A stretch of 64,000 nucleotides of DNA from Acidithiobacillus sp. HP-2 (GTDB lineage Bacteria > Pseudomonadota > Gammaproteobacteria > Acidithiobacillales > Acidithiobacillaceae): NCBI RefSeq assembly GCF_015100155.1, contig NZ_JACKZA010000013.1, positions 42,041 to 106,040 of the forward strand, in the 5' to 3' direction. Both the position numbers and the translations under genes were made by a program. Of the stretch, positions 8,182 through 16,223 are shown in pieces (position 1 is the stretch's first letter; each line of letters starts with the position of its first letter). Below the pieces are notes generated by a model. The model saw only the letters and a list, made by a program, of their open reading frames with translations, was not told where the DNA came from and searched no databases.

Positions 8182-8682
8182 TTAATCTTCCCCGATGTCG
8201 TCCCCCCAGAGGGCGTTCAATTTTTTTCGCAAGATCAGCAGCGCAGCCGCCTCGGCTAAGGCCTTGTCTTTGCGACGCAGTTCCCGCTCCAACTCACGAA
8301 TCCGTTTCTGGTCTGCACGACCTTGCGCACCCGCTGTCTGTTTCTGTTGGGTGGCGGTCTGCTGCCCAACGATACAGGCATGTTTCCACCCTTTTACCTG
8401 GTCTGGATACAGCCCTTTCTCCCGGCAATATGCGCTCAACTCCACCTCGGACAGCAGTGCCGTTTCCACCACCGCTGCCAACTTGGACTCGGCAGACCAA
8501 CACTCTGCGGTCTTCTTGGTCACTGCACTCATCGTCCCACTCGCTATCGCCTGCTTACGCCAATGGTACAGCGTCACATCAGAAATCCCTTCCTGTTTGG
8601 CCAGTTCTGGCACAGATAAACTGGTGGGCGGTAACATCTTCTGCAATACAGCGGCCTTACGTTCTGCTGAATAACTCTTCAT
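8182..8682 (-). CDS. IS3-family OrfA
   Basis: 166 residues. An N-terminal helix-turn-helix (SVPELAKQEGISDVTLYHWRKQA) binds the IS ends, and a C-terminal leucine-zipper-like coiled coil (KRIRELERELRRKDKALAEAAALL) mediates oligomerisation. It ends ...GDDIGED and stop, overlapping the orfB frame. It is encoded first in the element, as in all IS3 relatives. Intact. Confidence 0.85.
   Translation of the reverse strand: MKSYSAERKAAVLQKMLPPTSLSVPELAKQEGISDVTLYHWRKQAIASGTMSAVTKKTAECWSAESKLAAVVETALLSEVELSAYCREKGLYPDQVKGWKHACIVGQQTATQQKQTAGAQGRADQKRIRELERELRRKDKALAEAAALLILRKKLNALWGDDIGED
8221..8227 (-). promoter_or_regulatory. Programmed -1 frameshift slip site between orfA and orfB
   Basis: The minus strand reads CGA AAA AAA TTG in the orfA frame, an A-AAA-AAA heptamer. 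A -1 slip gives ATT GAA CGC..., which stays open into orfB. IS3 elements make their OrfAB transposase this way; here it is inferred from the sequence, not demonstrated. Confidence 0.65.
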
Positions 8683-8741
8683 CTCGATAATCCACTTTCC
8701 GCCCCCACCCTACACCTGACTCCATTTCAGAGAGGCGACAA

Positions 8742-9185
8742 CTACCCTGACACCGGGGGGAACTCTGACCAGCCGGGATGCTCGGTCGGCTGCCATATGC
8801 TGCGGATGAACTCCATGGCTTGTTCAGCGCCCCAGCGGTCGCGACTGACCAAGTAAAGGGAGCAGAAGGCACTGACTCGGTAATTGGCAGCGCAGTGCAC
8901 ATGGACCTTCTTTTCATGAACCCGATCGAGCGCTTCCGAGAACTGCAAAAAATTCGAGGATGTGGGCCGCTTGAAGTCAACGGGTATATAGATGTACTCG
9001 ATCCCTTGCGATTCAACGGTATCCCGCTCATACGGAATGGCGTACTCACTTGTGTCCGGAAGCAGGTTGACGACGACTTCATAACCTTGCCCCCGAAGGG
9101 CCTTCAGCCCATCAGGATGCACAATCCCGGATGTTGTCAGCCTCTCGGTGATTCTGCGAAAGTTGTAACTCGCTTCGATGTCCAT
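8742..9185 (-). CDS. Dual-specificity/tyrosine phosphatase-like protein, 3' end altered by IS insertion
   Basis: 147 residues of the DSP-like phosphatase fold (also annotated as beta-lactamase-hydrolase-like). The signature HCxxxxxR appears as HCAANYRVS, with the P-loop Cys and Arg in place. The upstream segment GIVHPDGLKALRGQGYEVVVNLLPD and the C-terminal WQPTEHPGW are typical. The last five residues and the stop are read from the IS3 terminal repeat, so only a short natural tail is lost and the protein may still fold. It lies immediately behind an attI-like core (9209-9215), suggesting it was the first gene cassette of the integron. Its substrate is unknown. Confidence 0.75.
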   Translation of the reverse strand: MDIEASYNFRRITERLTTSGIVHPDGLKALRGQGYEVVVNLLPDTSEYAIPYERDTVESQGIEYIYIPVDFKRPTSSNFLQFSEALDRVHEKKVHVHCAANYRVSAFCSLYLVSRDRWGAEQAMEFIRSIWQPTEHPGWSEFPPVSG

Positions 9186-9208
9186 GCTTCGCTCTACTTA
9201 ATTCTTAC

Positions 9209-9215
9209 GCCCAAC
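9209..9215 (-). other. attI/cassette junction core (GTTGGGC)
   Basis: GTTGGGC on the minus strand, identical to the R' core of the attC at 3857-3863. It lies between the divergent dead integrase gene and the phosphatase gene, where attI joins the first cassette. The rest of attI would occupy about 9216-9335; I cannot define its other boxes. Confidence 0.5.
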
Positions 9216-9339
9216 GCAATTTAGATTCTGAAATGCTACCACCAAAGCATTGTCTAATGCAATATCAGTAGCAATCAACATGCTGTATATTAACGATATT
9301 TCCCATTGCGCAATAATTTAACAGCCTAAAATTTCCCAG

Positions 9340-9938
9340 ATGAAAAACACCCAACCAGATCCCAGCAACCCGCCCAAGCTCCTGGATTAGCTGCGCGCCC
9401 GCATCCGGACGATGCATTACAGTATCCGCACTGAAGAAGCTTATACTGATTGGGTGCGGCGTTTTATTTTGTTCCATCGGAAGCGCCATCCTCAAAATAT
9501 GGGGGCCGCTGAGGTGGAGGCTTTTCTGAGTTACCTCGCCAATGAGCGTCACGTTTCGTCATCCACTCAAAATCAGGCCAAGGCAGCTCTGCTTTTTTTG
9601 TACAAGCAGGTGCTGAATATAGATCTGCCCTGGTTGGATAACATTACCAATGCCAAGCCTTCGCAGCATCTGCCCGTTCTGGTGCACAAAGACGCCATCA
9701 TATTCACGAGGCGTCGGTGCAGAGAGCCATACGCACGGCGGCGAGTCGGGCAGGTATTGTAAAGCCGGTCACACCCCATGTGTTACGGCATTCTTTTGCC
9801 ACCCATTTGCTGCAGGCGGGTTATGATATTCGCACCGTTCAGGAACTACTGGGCCATAAGGATGTGAGTACCACCATGATTTATACCCACGTCCTGAACA
9901 AGGGTGGTCGCGGTATTATCAGCCCACTCGACCAATAA
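9340..9938 (+). pseudogene. intI: Integron integrase relic (tyrosine recombinase)
   Basis: The N-terminal part encodes MKNTQPDPSNPPKLLD, a TAG at 9388 where Gln is expected, then RIRTMHYSIRTEEAYTDWVRRF and ...KRHPQNMGAAEVEAFLSYLA, which is characteristic of integron integrases. After ...[15 protein letters not shown] the frame breaks. A different frame from about 9717 carries the C-terminal catalytic segment ([12 protein letters not shown], then [16 protein letters not shown] with the His/Arg and Tyr residues). The middle third, including the first catalytic Arg and the IntI-specific insertion, is deleted. Nonsense codon, deletion and frameshift make it dead, so the array can no longer shuffle on its own. 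Confidence 0.85.
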
Positions 9939-10082
9939 AAAGTGTCAGTAAAAGGGGTGACCTGCCAGACAACAATTTAAAATTTATAGGTAACCTTTAT
10001 CCAAATATAGATAACTTCCCTTTTCCCGTCCTTCCGATTCTCTCTCAGACGCCGTTTTGACCTTCTGGCTCTGGAGAAAATC

Positions 10083-11390
10083 ATGGAAAACACCAGAAAT
10101 CGCGATGAACTGCAATGTTTCATCCGTGACATCCCCCTGCCCCGTCTGCTGGAGGATAACGGATGGGAACTTGACCGCAGGGAAAGCAGCCGCAACGCCA
10201 TGAAATATCGGGCCGGAAACGATGTGCTCATCGTGGGCCAGAAAGAGGGGCGATGGGTATATTTCAATCCACTAAACAAAGAGGACAATGGCACCATTGT
10301 CAATTTTGGACTCAACCATATTGACCCCAATCTTGGTCATGTACGCCAGATGCTCCGGCCGTATCTGGGCGAACCACAGAACTGGTCTCCTCCCAGAAAT
10401 CTGATGACGTCACCAACAGCCGGTGAACGGGAAGAAAAAACAGAGCTTCGTTCTGAATGGAAAAGCCTGCCCCCGTTACAGGGCAAAGCCAGCAATTATT
10501 TGCAGGCGCGGGATCTTCGTCCGGAAACCCTGAAAACCTATGCCCGCTCCATCCGGACGGAGCGTATCAAACACCATGAAAACATAGCGTTCGCACATGT
10601 CCGTTTTCTGGAAAGTCAAAATATTTTTCAGATATCAGGTTGGGAGCGCAAAGGCCCCGGGCGGGATGGCAAATCTTTCTCAGGATTCTCCGGAAACAAA
10701 GGGATTGCCGTTTTCGCTCACAAGGATCGGGATCCCAATCAGCCGACTGCTCAGATTCATCTCTGCGAGGCCAGCATTGATGCCTTGAGCAAGGCGCAGC
10801 TGGACGAACTGCCCCGACAGGATTTTTATGTTTCTTTAGGCGGCGGATGGGGACGAGAAACAGAACGGGCACTGACCGCCCTGATTGAGCGTCAACAACC
10901 GCAAGGCATTGTCATCGGCCTGGACGCAGACGAAACCGGTCGCACCAAATCCGCTGAACTTCAGAGCCTGCTGACCCAGCATCGTGACAGTAACGGAAAG
11001 AATTACGAGATTATCACGGTCTTTCCAGAAGGGGCCAAAGACTGGAACGAGTTGCTGCAACAGTTTTCCGGGCAACCGCATCTGCACACGTTCAAAGTTG
11101 AAACCATTGACCAGACGCAGGAAGACGTCATCGCGACCATTCGGGATATGCACACGGGCAAGTTACATGTATCGGCTGTCGGATTACCGCTCCCTGGAAC
11201 AAGTGATGTGCATATTCTGGGTCTCGATTTTGAACAGCAGAATCTGATGCTTTCTTCTGGTGGAGAAATAAAAACCGGCACGCTATACGCGCCCGATGAA
11301 CAGGGAAAGCAAGGGGTATTCGTAGAAACAATCCCTGCACAGCCTTTTCCCGACCCCGAAGAAGACGTTGAGAATAATCTGGAGATATAG
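10083..11390 (+). CDS. Toprim-domain protein of conjugative-element type (primase-like)
   Basis: 435 residues. The N-terminal half resembles the DUF3991-type zinc-finger-like region found before Toprim domains in plasmid and ICE proteins. The centre holds a Toprim signature, with Glu in LCEASIDALS and the Asp pair in GLDADETG (about residues 280-285). Toprim proteins of this class act in DNA priming or relaxosome processing during transfer. It begins behind CTGGAGAAAATC and leads a plus-strand run of close genes ending with topoisomerase III, which supports a DNA-transfer role. The C-terminal 100 residues are not recognised. It is a primase by family analogy only. Confidence 0.65.
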   Translation: MENTRNRDELQCFIRDIPLPRLLEDNGWELDRRESSRNAMKYRAGNDVLIVGQKEGRWVYFNPLNKEDNGTIVNFGLNHIDPNLGHVRQMLRPYLGEPQNWSPPRNLMTSPTAGEREEKTELRSEWKSLPPLQGKASNYLQARDLRPETLKTYARSIRTERIKHHENIAFAHVRFLESQNIFQISGWERKGPGRDGKSFSGFSGNKGIAVFAHKDRDPNQPTAQIHLCEASIDALSKAQLDELPRQDFYVSLGGGWGRETERALTALIERQQPQGIVIGLDADETGRTKSAELQSLLTQHRDSNGKNYEIITVFPEGAKDWNELLQQFSGQPHLHTFKVETIDQTQEDVIATIRDMHTGKLHVSAVGLPLPGTSDVHILGLDFEQQNLMLSSGGEIKTGTLYAPDEQGKQGVFVETIPAQPFPDPEEDVENNLEI

Positions 11391-11398
11391 GAGCACCG

Positions 11399-11587
11399 AT
11401 GTATTACCACCACGATTACGGGATAGGACACATGCTGGTTTCAGCCATCATTCATGGGCTGATCTATGGATTGATTTTCAGGATATTCCAGCTGATCGGC
11501 CTGCCTGGATCCCTTTTATTTACCGTCCTGATAATCGCGGCTCTCTGGTTCTGGCTGGGTCGCAAATCCAGGGGAGTTCGACTTTGA
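11399..11587 (+). CDS. Small membrane protein, unknown
   Basis: 62 residues with a hydrophobic stretch from about residue 11 to 52 (AIIHGLIYGLIF, then LLFTVLIIAALWFWL) that would form two membrane helices, and a basic tail (GRKSRGVRL). An AGGAG sits just before the ATG. It is encoded between the Toprim protein and a small basic protein, whose TTG start overlaps its stop codon. Possibly a transfer-apparatus accessory; not recognised as any family. Confidence 0.6.
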   Translation: MYYHHDYGIGHMLVSAIIHGLIYGLIFRIFQLIGLPGSLLFTVLIIAALWFWLGRKSRGVRL

Positions 11588-11772
11588 CGAAAGCACAGCA
11601 TCCGGGATTGGATAACCCCAAAATCACGCTGCGCGTCGATCAGGTACCGCCCGGGTTGGAAATGCCGGTCAGGATGGCTGCGCGGCAACTGGCAAGACAG
11701 ATTGGCAAAGATGTTTTTCTGTTTATTAACGGCAAAGAGGTTCCGATCCTCGCCGATTTTCAAAAGCATTAG
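11584..11772 (+). CDS. Small protein, unknown, coupled to the preceding gene
   Basis: 62 codons from a TTG at 11584 that overlaps the previous stop (TTGA), with GGGAG eleven bases upstream. The product (TKAQHPGLDNPKITLRVDQVPPGLEMP...) has an amphipathic, Arg-rich middle (VRMAARQLARQIGKDVFLFING). An in-frame ATG lies far upstream at 11368 but would overlap the membrane protein entirely and is unlikely. topB begins nine bases after its stop. No family recognised. Confidence 0.5.
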   Translation: MTKAQHPGLDNPKITLRVDQVPPGLEMPVRMAARQLARQIGKDVFLFINGKEVPILADFQKH

Positions 11773-11781
11773 GAGAAATTT

Positions 11782-13965
11782 ATGCGTCTGTTCATTGCCG
11801 AAAAACCTTCAGTAGCCAGAGCCATTGCTCAGGGACTGGGTACCCCACAAAAAATGGATGGTTTTCTGAAGGTCGGGGATGACAACATCACCTGGTGTTA
11901 TGGTCATCTGCTAACACTCTGGACTCCGGAAGAAGTCATGTCTGGCAAACCGGGAGAAAAGCAGTCCATTCCTGCCAGTGCTCTTCCTGTCCTGCCTTCC
12001 CCTTTTCGGCTGCGCCCCCGTGATGCGGATGCAGCAAAGCAGGTCCGTAAGATCGGTAACCTGCTGAAGCATGCACGGGAAGTGGTTCACGCAGGAGACC
12101 CGGATCGGGAGGGACAATTACTGGTTGATGAGGTCCTCCAGTATCTTGGCTGGAATGGCTTGACCCGGCGGCTTTGGCTTTCAGCGGTGGACCCGGAGTC
12201 CGTGAAGAAGGCGCTGGTATCCATGAAGGACAACAAAGCCATGCAGGCCCTATCATGTTCTGCAGAAGCACGCTCTCAGGCTGACTGGCTGGTCGGCATG
12301 AATGCCAGTATTGCCCTGTCCAGAAATATCCAGGCCAAAGGTGGCTCTGGTATTTGGTCCATTGGCCGGGTACAGACCCCCACTTTGGTCCTGATTGTCC
12401 GCAGGGATGAAGAACTGCGCAATTTCCGGTCACGGGAATTCTTTCTGGTCGTGGCACATCTCTCAAATGGTGTTCGCGCCAGATGGCAGATGCCGGAAGA
12501 TCAGGCAGGCCTTGATGAGGAAGGCAGGCTGACTGACCGCTTGCCAGCCGAGGCCATTGCACGGAAAGTTTCAGGCCAGCAGGCCACCGTCACGGCCTTT
12601 ACCAGGAAGGAAGGCAAGCGCGAAGCTCCGCTTCCCTTTGCCCTGTCTGATCTGCAGAAAGCGGCCAGCGCCAGATATGGACTGTCTGCCGCGCAGGCAC
12701 TGGAGGCGGCACAAAAACTTTATGAAGCGGGCATAACCACCTATCCCAGAACCGATTGCGGCTATCTGCCCGAAGAACAGCATGCAGATGCGTCCAGAAT
12801 CCTTCAGGCGTTGGGCATCAGCGGAGCCGACCCACAACGCCACCATCCCGCCTGGAATACCGCCAAGGTTGAAGCCCATCACGGCATCATTCCCACTGGC
12901 CAGCCGCTCCCTGCGACTGCCAGCCAGGCCATGGCGAATGTGTATGGGCTGATCCGGATTGCTTACGGGCAACTGTTTTTCCCACCAGAAACCTTTGAGC
13001 AGCGCGAAGCCAGCTTTGAGATTGCTGGTGAGACTTTTATTGCCCGATCGAAAGTCATTACCGATCCGGGCTGGACCAGCCTCGGGAAAGCGTCAAAAGA
13101 GGAAGATGGAGAAGAAAAGCCGGCAGATGACGAAGAAGGCGGAAATATTCCGATGTACCAGAAAAATGAAAAGACGCACTGCGAGCAGGCTGAAGTGGTT
13201 TCAAGAACCACAAAACCGCCCAAACCGTACACGGACGGCACACTGATTGCGGCAATGACCCGGGTTCATGCTTTTGTGGATGATCCAAAACTGAAGGCAA
13301 GGCTCAGGGAAACATCTGGCATTGGTACCGAAGCTACCCGGGCAGGCATCATCGAAACCCTGCTGAAACGCGAATACATCGAGCGGAGAAAAAAGGAATT
13401 ACGTGCTACTGAGCAGGGCGTGCAGCTGGTTCAGATGCTGCGCACGGTTGCCCCGACGGTCGTTGACCCAGGCACGACAGCCATCTGGGAGGATGGGTTG
13501 GCCAGCATTGCGGTGGGCCGACTCAATGCACAGGTTTTCATGCAAAAACAGATGGAGGCCGTGCGTTCCATTACCAGACGGATACTGGATGCGGAACTGC
13601 CCGGTATGGCCCCCAAAGCATCCGGGTTCACCTGTCCTCTATGCCAAAGTGCGCTGGTTCAGAGGACCAGCCGCAGGGGAACCCCTTTTTTTTCCTGCCT
13701 TGGTACAGACTGCCATGCCGCGTTTTTTCAGGAGAAAGACGGTAAGCCGGGAGCGCGCATAGGTGACCCGGAGACCAAAACGCCCGAATCTGAAGGGCCT
13801 GCCTGCCTCATATGCAACACGCTCACTGGCCGTTTTTCAACTGCAAAGGGCCATGGCTATTACCGTTGTCTCCAAGGGCATGGTTCCTGGTGGGACGATA
13901 ATGGGAAATTGGGAAAGAAGTGGGAAGACAAGCCCCGTAACAGCGGGAAATCAGGACGCAAGTAA
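11782..13965 (+). CDS. topB: DNA topoisomerase III
   Basis: 727-residue type IA topoisomerase that passes single strands through a transient tyrosine-linked break. The N-terminal Toprim domain shows the FIAEKPSVARAIA start and GDPDREGQLL. The nucleophile is Tyr in TTYPRTDCGYL (about residue 321), and SIGRVQTPTL is the second family motif. The C-terminal region has CPLC and CLGTDC pairs followed by CLIC, a zinc-ribbon array. A Glu/Lys-rich insertion lies at about residues 430-460. Plasmids and integrative elements often encode their own TopB to resolve transfer intermediates; the surrounding small ORFs and Toprim protein suggest that origin over the chromosomal copy. Confidence 0.9.
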   Translation: MRLFIAEKPSVARAIAQGLGTPQKMDGFLKVGDDNITWCYGHLLTLWTPEEVMSGKPGEKQSIPASALPVLPSPFRLRPRDADAAKQVRKIGNLLKHAREVVHAGDPDREGQLLVDEVLQYLGWNGLTRRLWLSAVDPESVKKALVSMKDNKAMQALSCSAEARSQADWLVGMNASIALSRNIQAKGGSGIWSIGRVQTPTLVLIVRRDEELRNFRSREFFLVVAHLSNGVRARWQMPEDQAGLDEEGRLTDRLPAEAIARKVSGQQATVTAFTRKEGKREAPLPFALSDLQKAASARYGLSAAQALEAAQKLYEAGITTYPRTDCGYLPEEQHADASRILQALGISGADPQRHHPAWNTAKVEAHHGIIPTGQPLPATASQAMANVYGLIRIAYGQLFFPPETFEQREASFEIAGETFIARSKVITDPGWTSLGKASKEEDGEEKPADDEEGGNIPMYQKNEKTHCEQAEVVSRTTKPPKPYTDGTLIAAMTRVHAFVDDPKLKARLRETSGIGTEATRAGIIETLLKREYIERRKKELRATEQGVQLVQMLRTVAPTVVDPGTTAIWEDGLASIAVGRLNAQVFMQKQMEAVRSITRRILDAELPGMAPKASGFTCPLCQSALVQRTSRRGTPFFSCLGTDCHAAFFQEKDGKPGARIGDPETKTPESEGPACLICNTLTGRFSTAKGHGYYRCLQGHGSWWDDNGKLGKKWEDKPRNSGKSGRK

Positions 13966-13976
13966 GGAGAACCATC

Positions 13977-14093
13977 ATGCAATTGAGTGAAAAAATAGCT
14001 CTGGTCGAAAAAGAGCGGGCCAAGGGTGTCATCATCAATGGCGAGCGGGACATCATTGATGCCGCTGGCGAAATTGCCGGAGGTCAATCATGA
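13977..14093 (+). CDS. Small acidic/basic peptide, 38 aa
   Basis: ATG behind AAGGAGAACC, 38 codons (MQLSEKIALVEKERAKGV...), ending in TGA that overlaps the ATG of the YbjQ gene (ATGA). Strong ribosome-binding site and translational coupling argue that it is real. It is helical-looking with charged residues; no family recognised. Confidence 0.5.
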   Translation: MQLSEKIALVEKERAKGVIINGERDIIDAAGEIAGGQS

Positions 14094-14437
14094 GCAGTCA
14101 GGTCCTAATTGTGACCATTGAAAGCATCCCCGGCTACCGTATCAGCGAAGTGATGGGAACTGTTTATGGCACCGCCGTACGATCCAGGAATTTTATCGGT
14201 AATCGCATGGGTGGAATTGCCGCCATTTTTGGAGGGCGCCAGACTGGGGCTGGCAACATGATCAACCAGACCCGTGACGATGCGCTGGCCCAACTTCTAC
14301 AAAGTGCGGAATCAGCTGGAGCCAACGCCGTTTTGGGTATGCGTTTCGATTCCGGAGAATTCGACTCTGGACAGGGTCAGGTCATGGAAGAAGTCACGGC
14401 CTATGGCACGGCTGTGGTTCTGGTTCCGGAGGGGTAA
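14090..14437 (+). CDS. YbjQ/UPF0145-family protein
   Basis: 115 residues matching the YbjQ fold. It opens with TIESIPGYRISEVMGTVYGTAVRSRN, continues with GGRQTG, then the DALAQLLQSAESAGANAVLGMRFDS core and closes with EVTAYGTAVVL. These small homopentameric proteins are sometimes called heavy-metal-binding, but their role is not settled. The gene is coupled to the 38-aa peptide before it and overlaps the acyltransferase start by one base, so all three are probably co-translated. Confidence 0.85.
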   Translation: MSSQVLIVTIESIPGYRISEVMGTVYGTAVRSRNFIGNRMGGIAAIFGGRQTGAGNMINQTRDDALAQLLQSAESAGANAVLGMRFDSGEFDSGQGQVMEEVTAYGTAVVLVPEG

Positions 14438-14853
14438 TGCATGCGTTCTGGCCGGATCTGACAAAGCCGGCAATTATCACCCCAAACCATACCAGTTATC
14501 TGGATGGGCCGGTGTTGGCCATGCTTGCACCCAGACCCATCCTCTTTGGGGTGGATCTGGAATTCTCAACCCGAGCACCATGGCGCTCCATGCTGCTGGG
14601 TATTGGACAAATTACCATGTGCCGGATGACGCCCATGACTCCCGGTTCCAGCTATGGGCTGCGGGAGATGTTGCGTTACCTGCGTGCTGGCGGGTGGGTT
14701 TGCCTGTTTCCGGAAGGCGGCATCGAAACAGGTAGGAGTTATCCAGGATCCCACTGGCTAGCGGAACGGTCTGGTGCGGTAATTCACCCGCTTCTGGTGC
14801 GCTCTGCAGGTGTTGGGAAGGTCAAAATACCCTATAATATATCTTCGGGTTGA
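14437..14853 (+). CDS. PlsC-like 1-acyl-glycerol-phosphate acyltransferase, short form
   Basis: 138 residues. The acyltransferase block I HX4D is NHTSYLD (about residues 17-23), and block III appears as FPEGGIETG. The binding-site Arg region is partly visible (CRMTPMTP). Typical PlsC proteins are 200-250 aa with an N-terminal membrane helix; here the N-terminus starts right before the HX4D and the C-terminus is short, so it is either a minimal soluble version or a truncated gene. It overlaps the YbjQ stop. Membrane lipid acyl transfer would be the family reaction; its presence in a transfer island is unusual. Confidence 0.75.
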   Translation: MHAFWPDLTKPAIITPNHTSYLDGPVLAMLAPRPILFGVDLEFSTRAPWRSMLLGIGQITMCRMTPMTPGSSYGLREMLRYLRAGGWVCLFPEGGIETGRSYPGSHWLAERSGAVIHPLLVRSAGVGKVKIPYNISSG

Positions 14854-14927
14854 TGCCAGTATGGCCATGATTATGCACAACTCAATAAAGGCGTGGTTAA
14901 ACCCTAACTTCCAGTGCAGGAAAAGAC

Positions 14928-15245
14928 ATGGATAGATCAAAGTCCGAAAATGTCAGTGCATCAGCTTTTCTCAAATTGCTTGCTCCCAGATACGTCTGGT
15001 GGAAGTCTCCTGAAGATGCCCTGCGGTTTCCGGATCGCCTTATTGCACAAATCATGGATATCGGCACCTTTGAGGATATTCAGAGTCTGACCCGGTTACT
15101 GGGAAAGGATCAGTTGATTGAAATGTTGCGGCATGCGGAACCTGGTTGGTTTCGTCCACAGTCATGGGCATACTGGCACTATCGGTTACGACTCACGAAG
15201 GCAACAGAAACCCTGCCTCCGGAACCACAAAGAAAATTCGCTTAA
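14928..15245 (+). CDS. Hypothetical protein, 105 aa
   Basis: ATG after AGGAAAAGAC. Sequence begins SASAFLKLLAPRYVWWKSPEDALRFPDRLIAQIMDIGTFEDIQ and ends with WYWHYRL-like aromatic residues. Small proteins of this look occur next to nucleotidyltransferase (AbiEii-type) toxins as I recall, but no such partner follows here. The next 170 bp (15246-15419) hold nothing recognisable before the IS630 end. The function is unknown; a lone antitoxin-like remnant is possible. Confidence 0.55.
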   Translation: MDRSKSENVSASAFLKLLAPRYVWWKSPEDALRFPDRLIAQIMDIGTFEDIQSLTRLLGKDQLIEMLRHAEPGWFRPQSWAYWHYRLRLTKATETLPPEPQRKFA

Positions 15246-15419
15246 GTTTATCGGGTGCCAGATCTATCTTCTGGTTATCCAGTTGTTAACGGACAAAAAA
15301 GTATCATCCTGGGTGGCGCCCCACCTTTGCCTTTTCATCCTGGCGCCTAAGGACATCCCTTGTGCTTGCGCTACACCCAATGACACATAAGCAGCGGAAG
15401 CGGCCATTCAGTGAACTAA

Positions 15420-16214
15420 CTAGTGTAGTGTTGCATTCTGTTTGCTGCTTAAGTGGCTGTTGGCGCGAATGACCTTTTGCAGGATGTCGCGGGCGGTTTT
15501 GGTCCAGATGAAGGGTTTGGGATGGGTGTTGTGGTGGTCGATGTACCCCTCAATGGCCTGGATGAGTTCAGGCACACTGGTGAACACCCCACGACGTAAC
15601 CGCTGGGTCGTGATATCCCGAAAGAAACGCTCGACCATGTTGAGCCAGGATGCCGAAGTGGGCGTGAAGTGCATGTGAATACGCGGGTGCTTGTCGAGCC
15701 ACGCCTGTACTACCGGGTGTTTATGGGTTGCATAGTTGTCGGCAATCAGATGCAGAGCCTTGTCCTTGGGCGTCTGCCGATCAATTTTCTTCAGGAACTT
15801 CAGCCATTCCACATGGGTATGGCGCTGTTGACACTGTCCGATGACCTGACCATCCAGCACGTTGAGTGCGGCAAACAAGGTCGTGGTGCCATTACGTTTG
15901 TAGTCGTGGGTCATCGTTTCTGCGCGGCCCTTTTTGAGGGGGAGTCCCGGTTGGGTCCGGTCCAGGGCCTGTACCTGACTTTTTTCATCCACGCAGAGCA
16001 CCAAAGCATGTTCCGGGGGAGACATATACAACCCCACAATATCTTCCAGCTTTTCCACTAAATGCGGATCACGTGACACTTTGAAACCACGCAGCAGATG
16101 GGGCTTGAGGCCATGCTTGCGCCAATGCCGCGACACACTGGCGGCACTGACACCCAGTTCTGCCGCCATACTGCGCGTACTCCAGGAACCCAAAGTACAG
16201 CCAACTCTAAACAT
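15420..16214 (-). pseudogene. IS630-family transposase, N-terminus missing
   Basis: 264 residues covering a second helix-turn-helix ([28 protein letters not shown]) and the whole DDE domain: the first Asp in [18 protein letters not shown], the second in [12 protein letters not shown], and the Glu in [14 protein letters not shown]. Family members are about 340 aa and start with another helix-turn-helix; roughly the first 80-100 residues are absent. The homology begins abruptly near 16190, ten-odd bases after an incidental ATG. The neighbouring cytochrome gene begins its 3' end immediately beyond, so the 5' part of the IS was lost by a deletion. Confidence 0.8.
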
Positions 16215-16223
16215 AACGTCCTG

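Larger units (their letters stand above)
4818..8752 (-). mobile_element. IS3-family insertion sequence interrupted by a group II intron
   Basis: The ends are near-perfect inverted repeats: TGTCAAGGTAGTTGTCGC at 4818 and TGTCAGGGTAGTTGTCGC (minus strand) at 8752, 17 of 18 matching. Inside are orfA, a frameshift signal and orfB with a DDE integrase core, all on the minus strand. A 2.29-kb group II intron splits orfB; without it the element would be about 1.65 kb. No direct repeat flanks the element (left GGCGTC, right CCGGGG) and the two sides carry unrelated gene fragments (hsdM and a phosphatase). This points to an adjacent deletion or recombination after insertion. Confidence 0.85.

Noticed and set aside
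11368..11583. Extension of the small protein at 11584 up to an ATG at 11368
   Set aside because: It would overlap the whole coupled membrane protein at 11399-11587 and lacks a ribosome-binding site, while the TTG at 11584 has both coupling and GGGAG.
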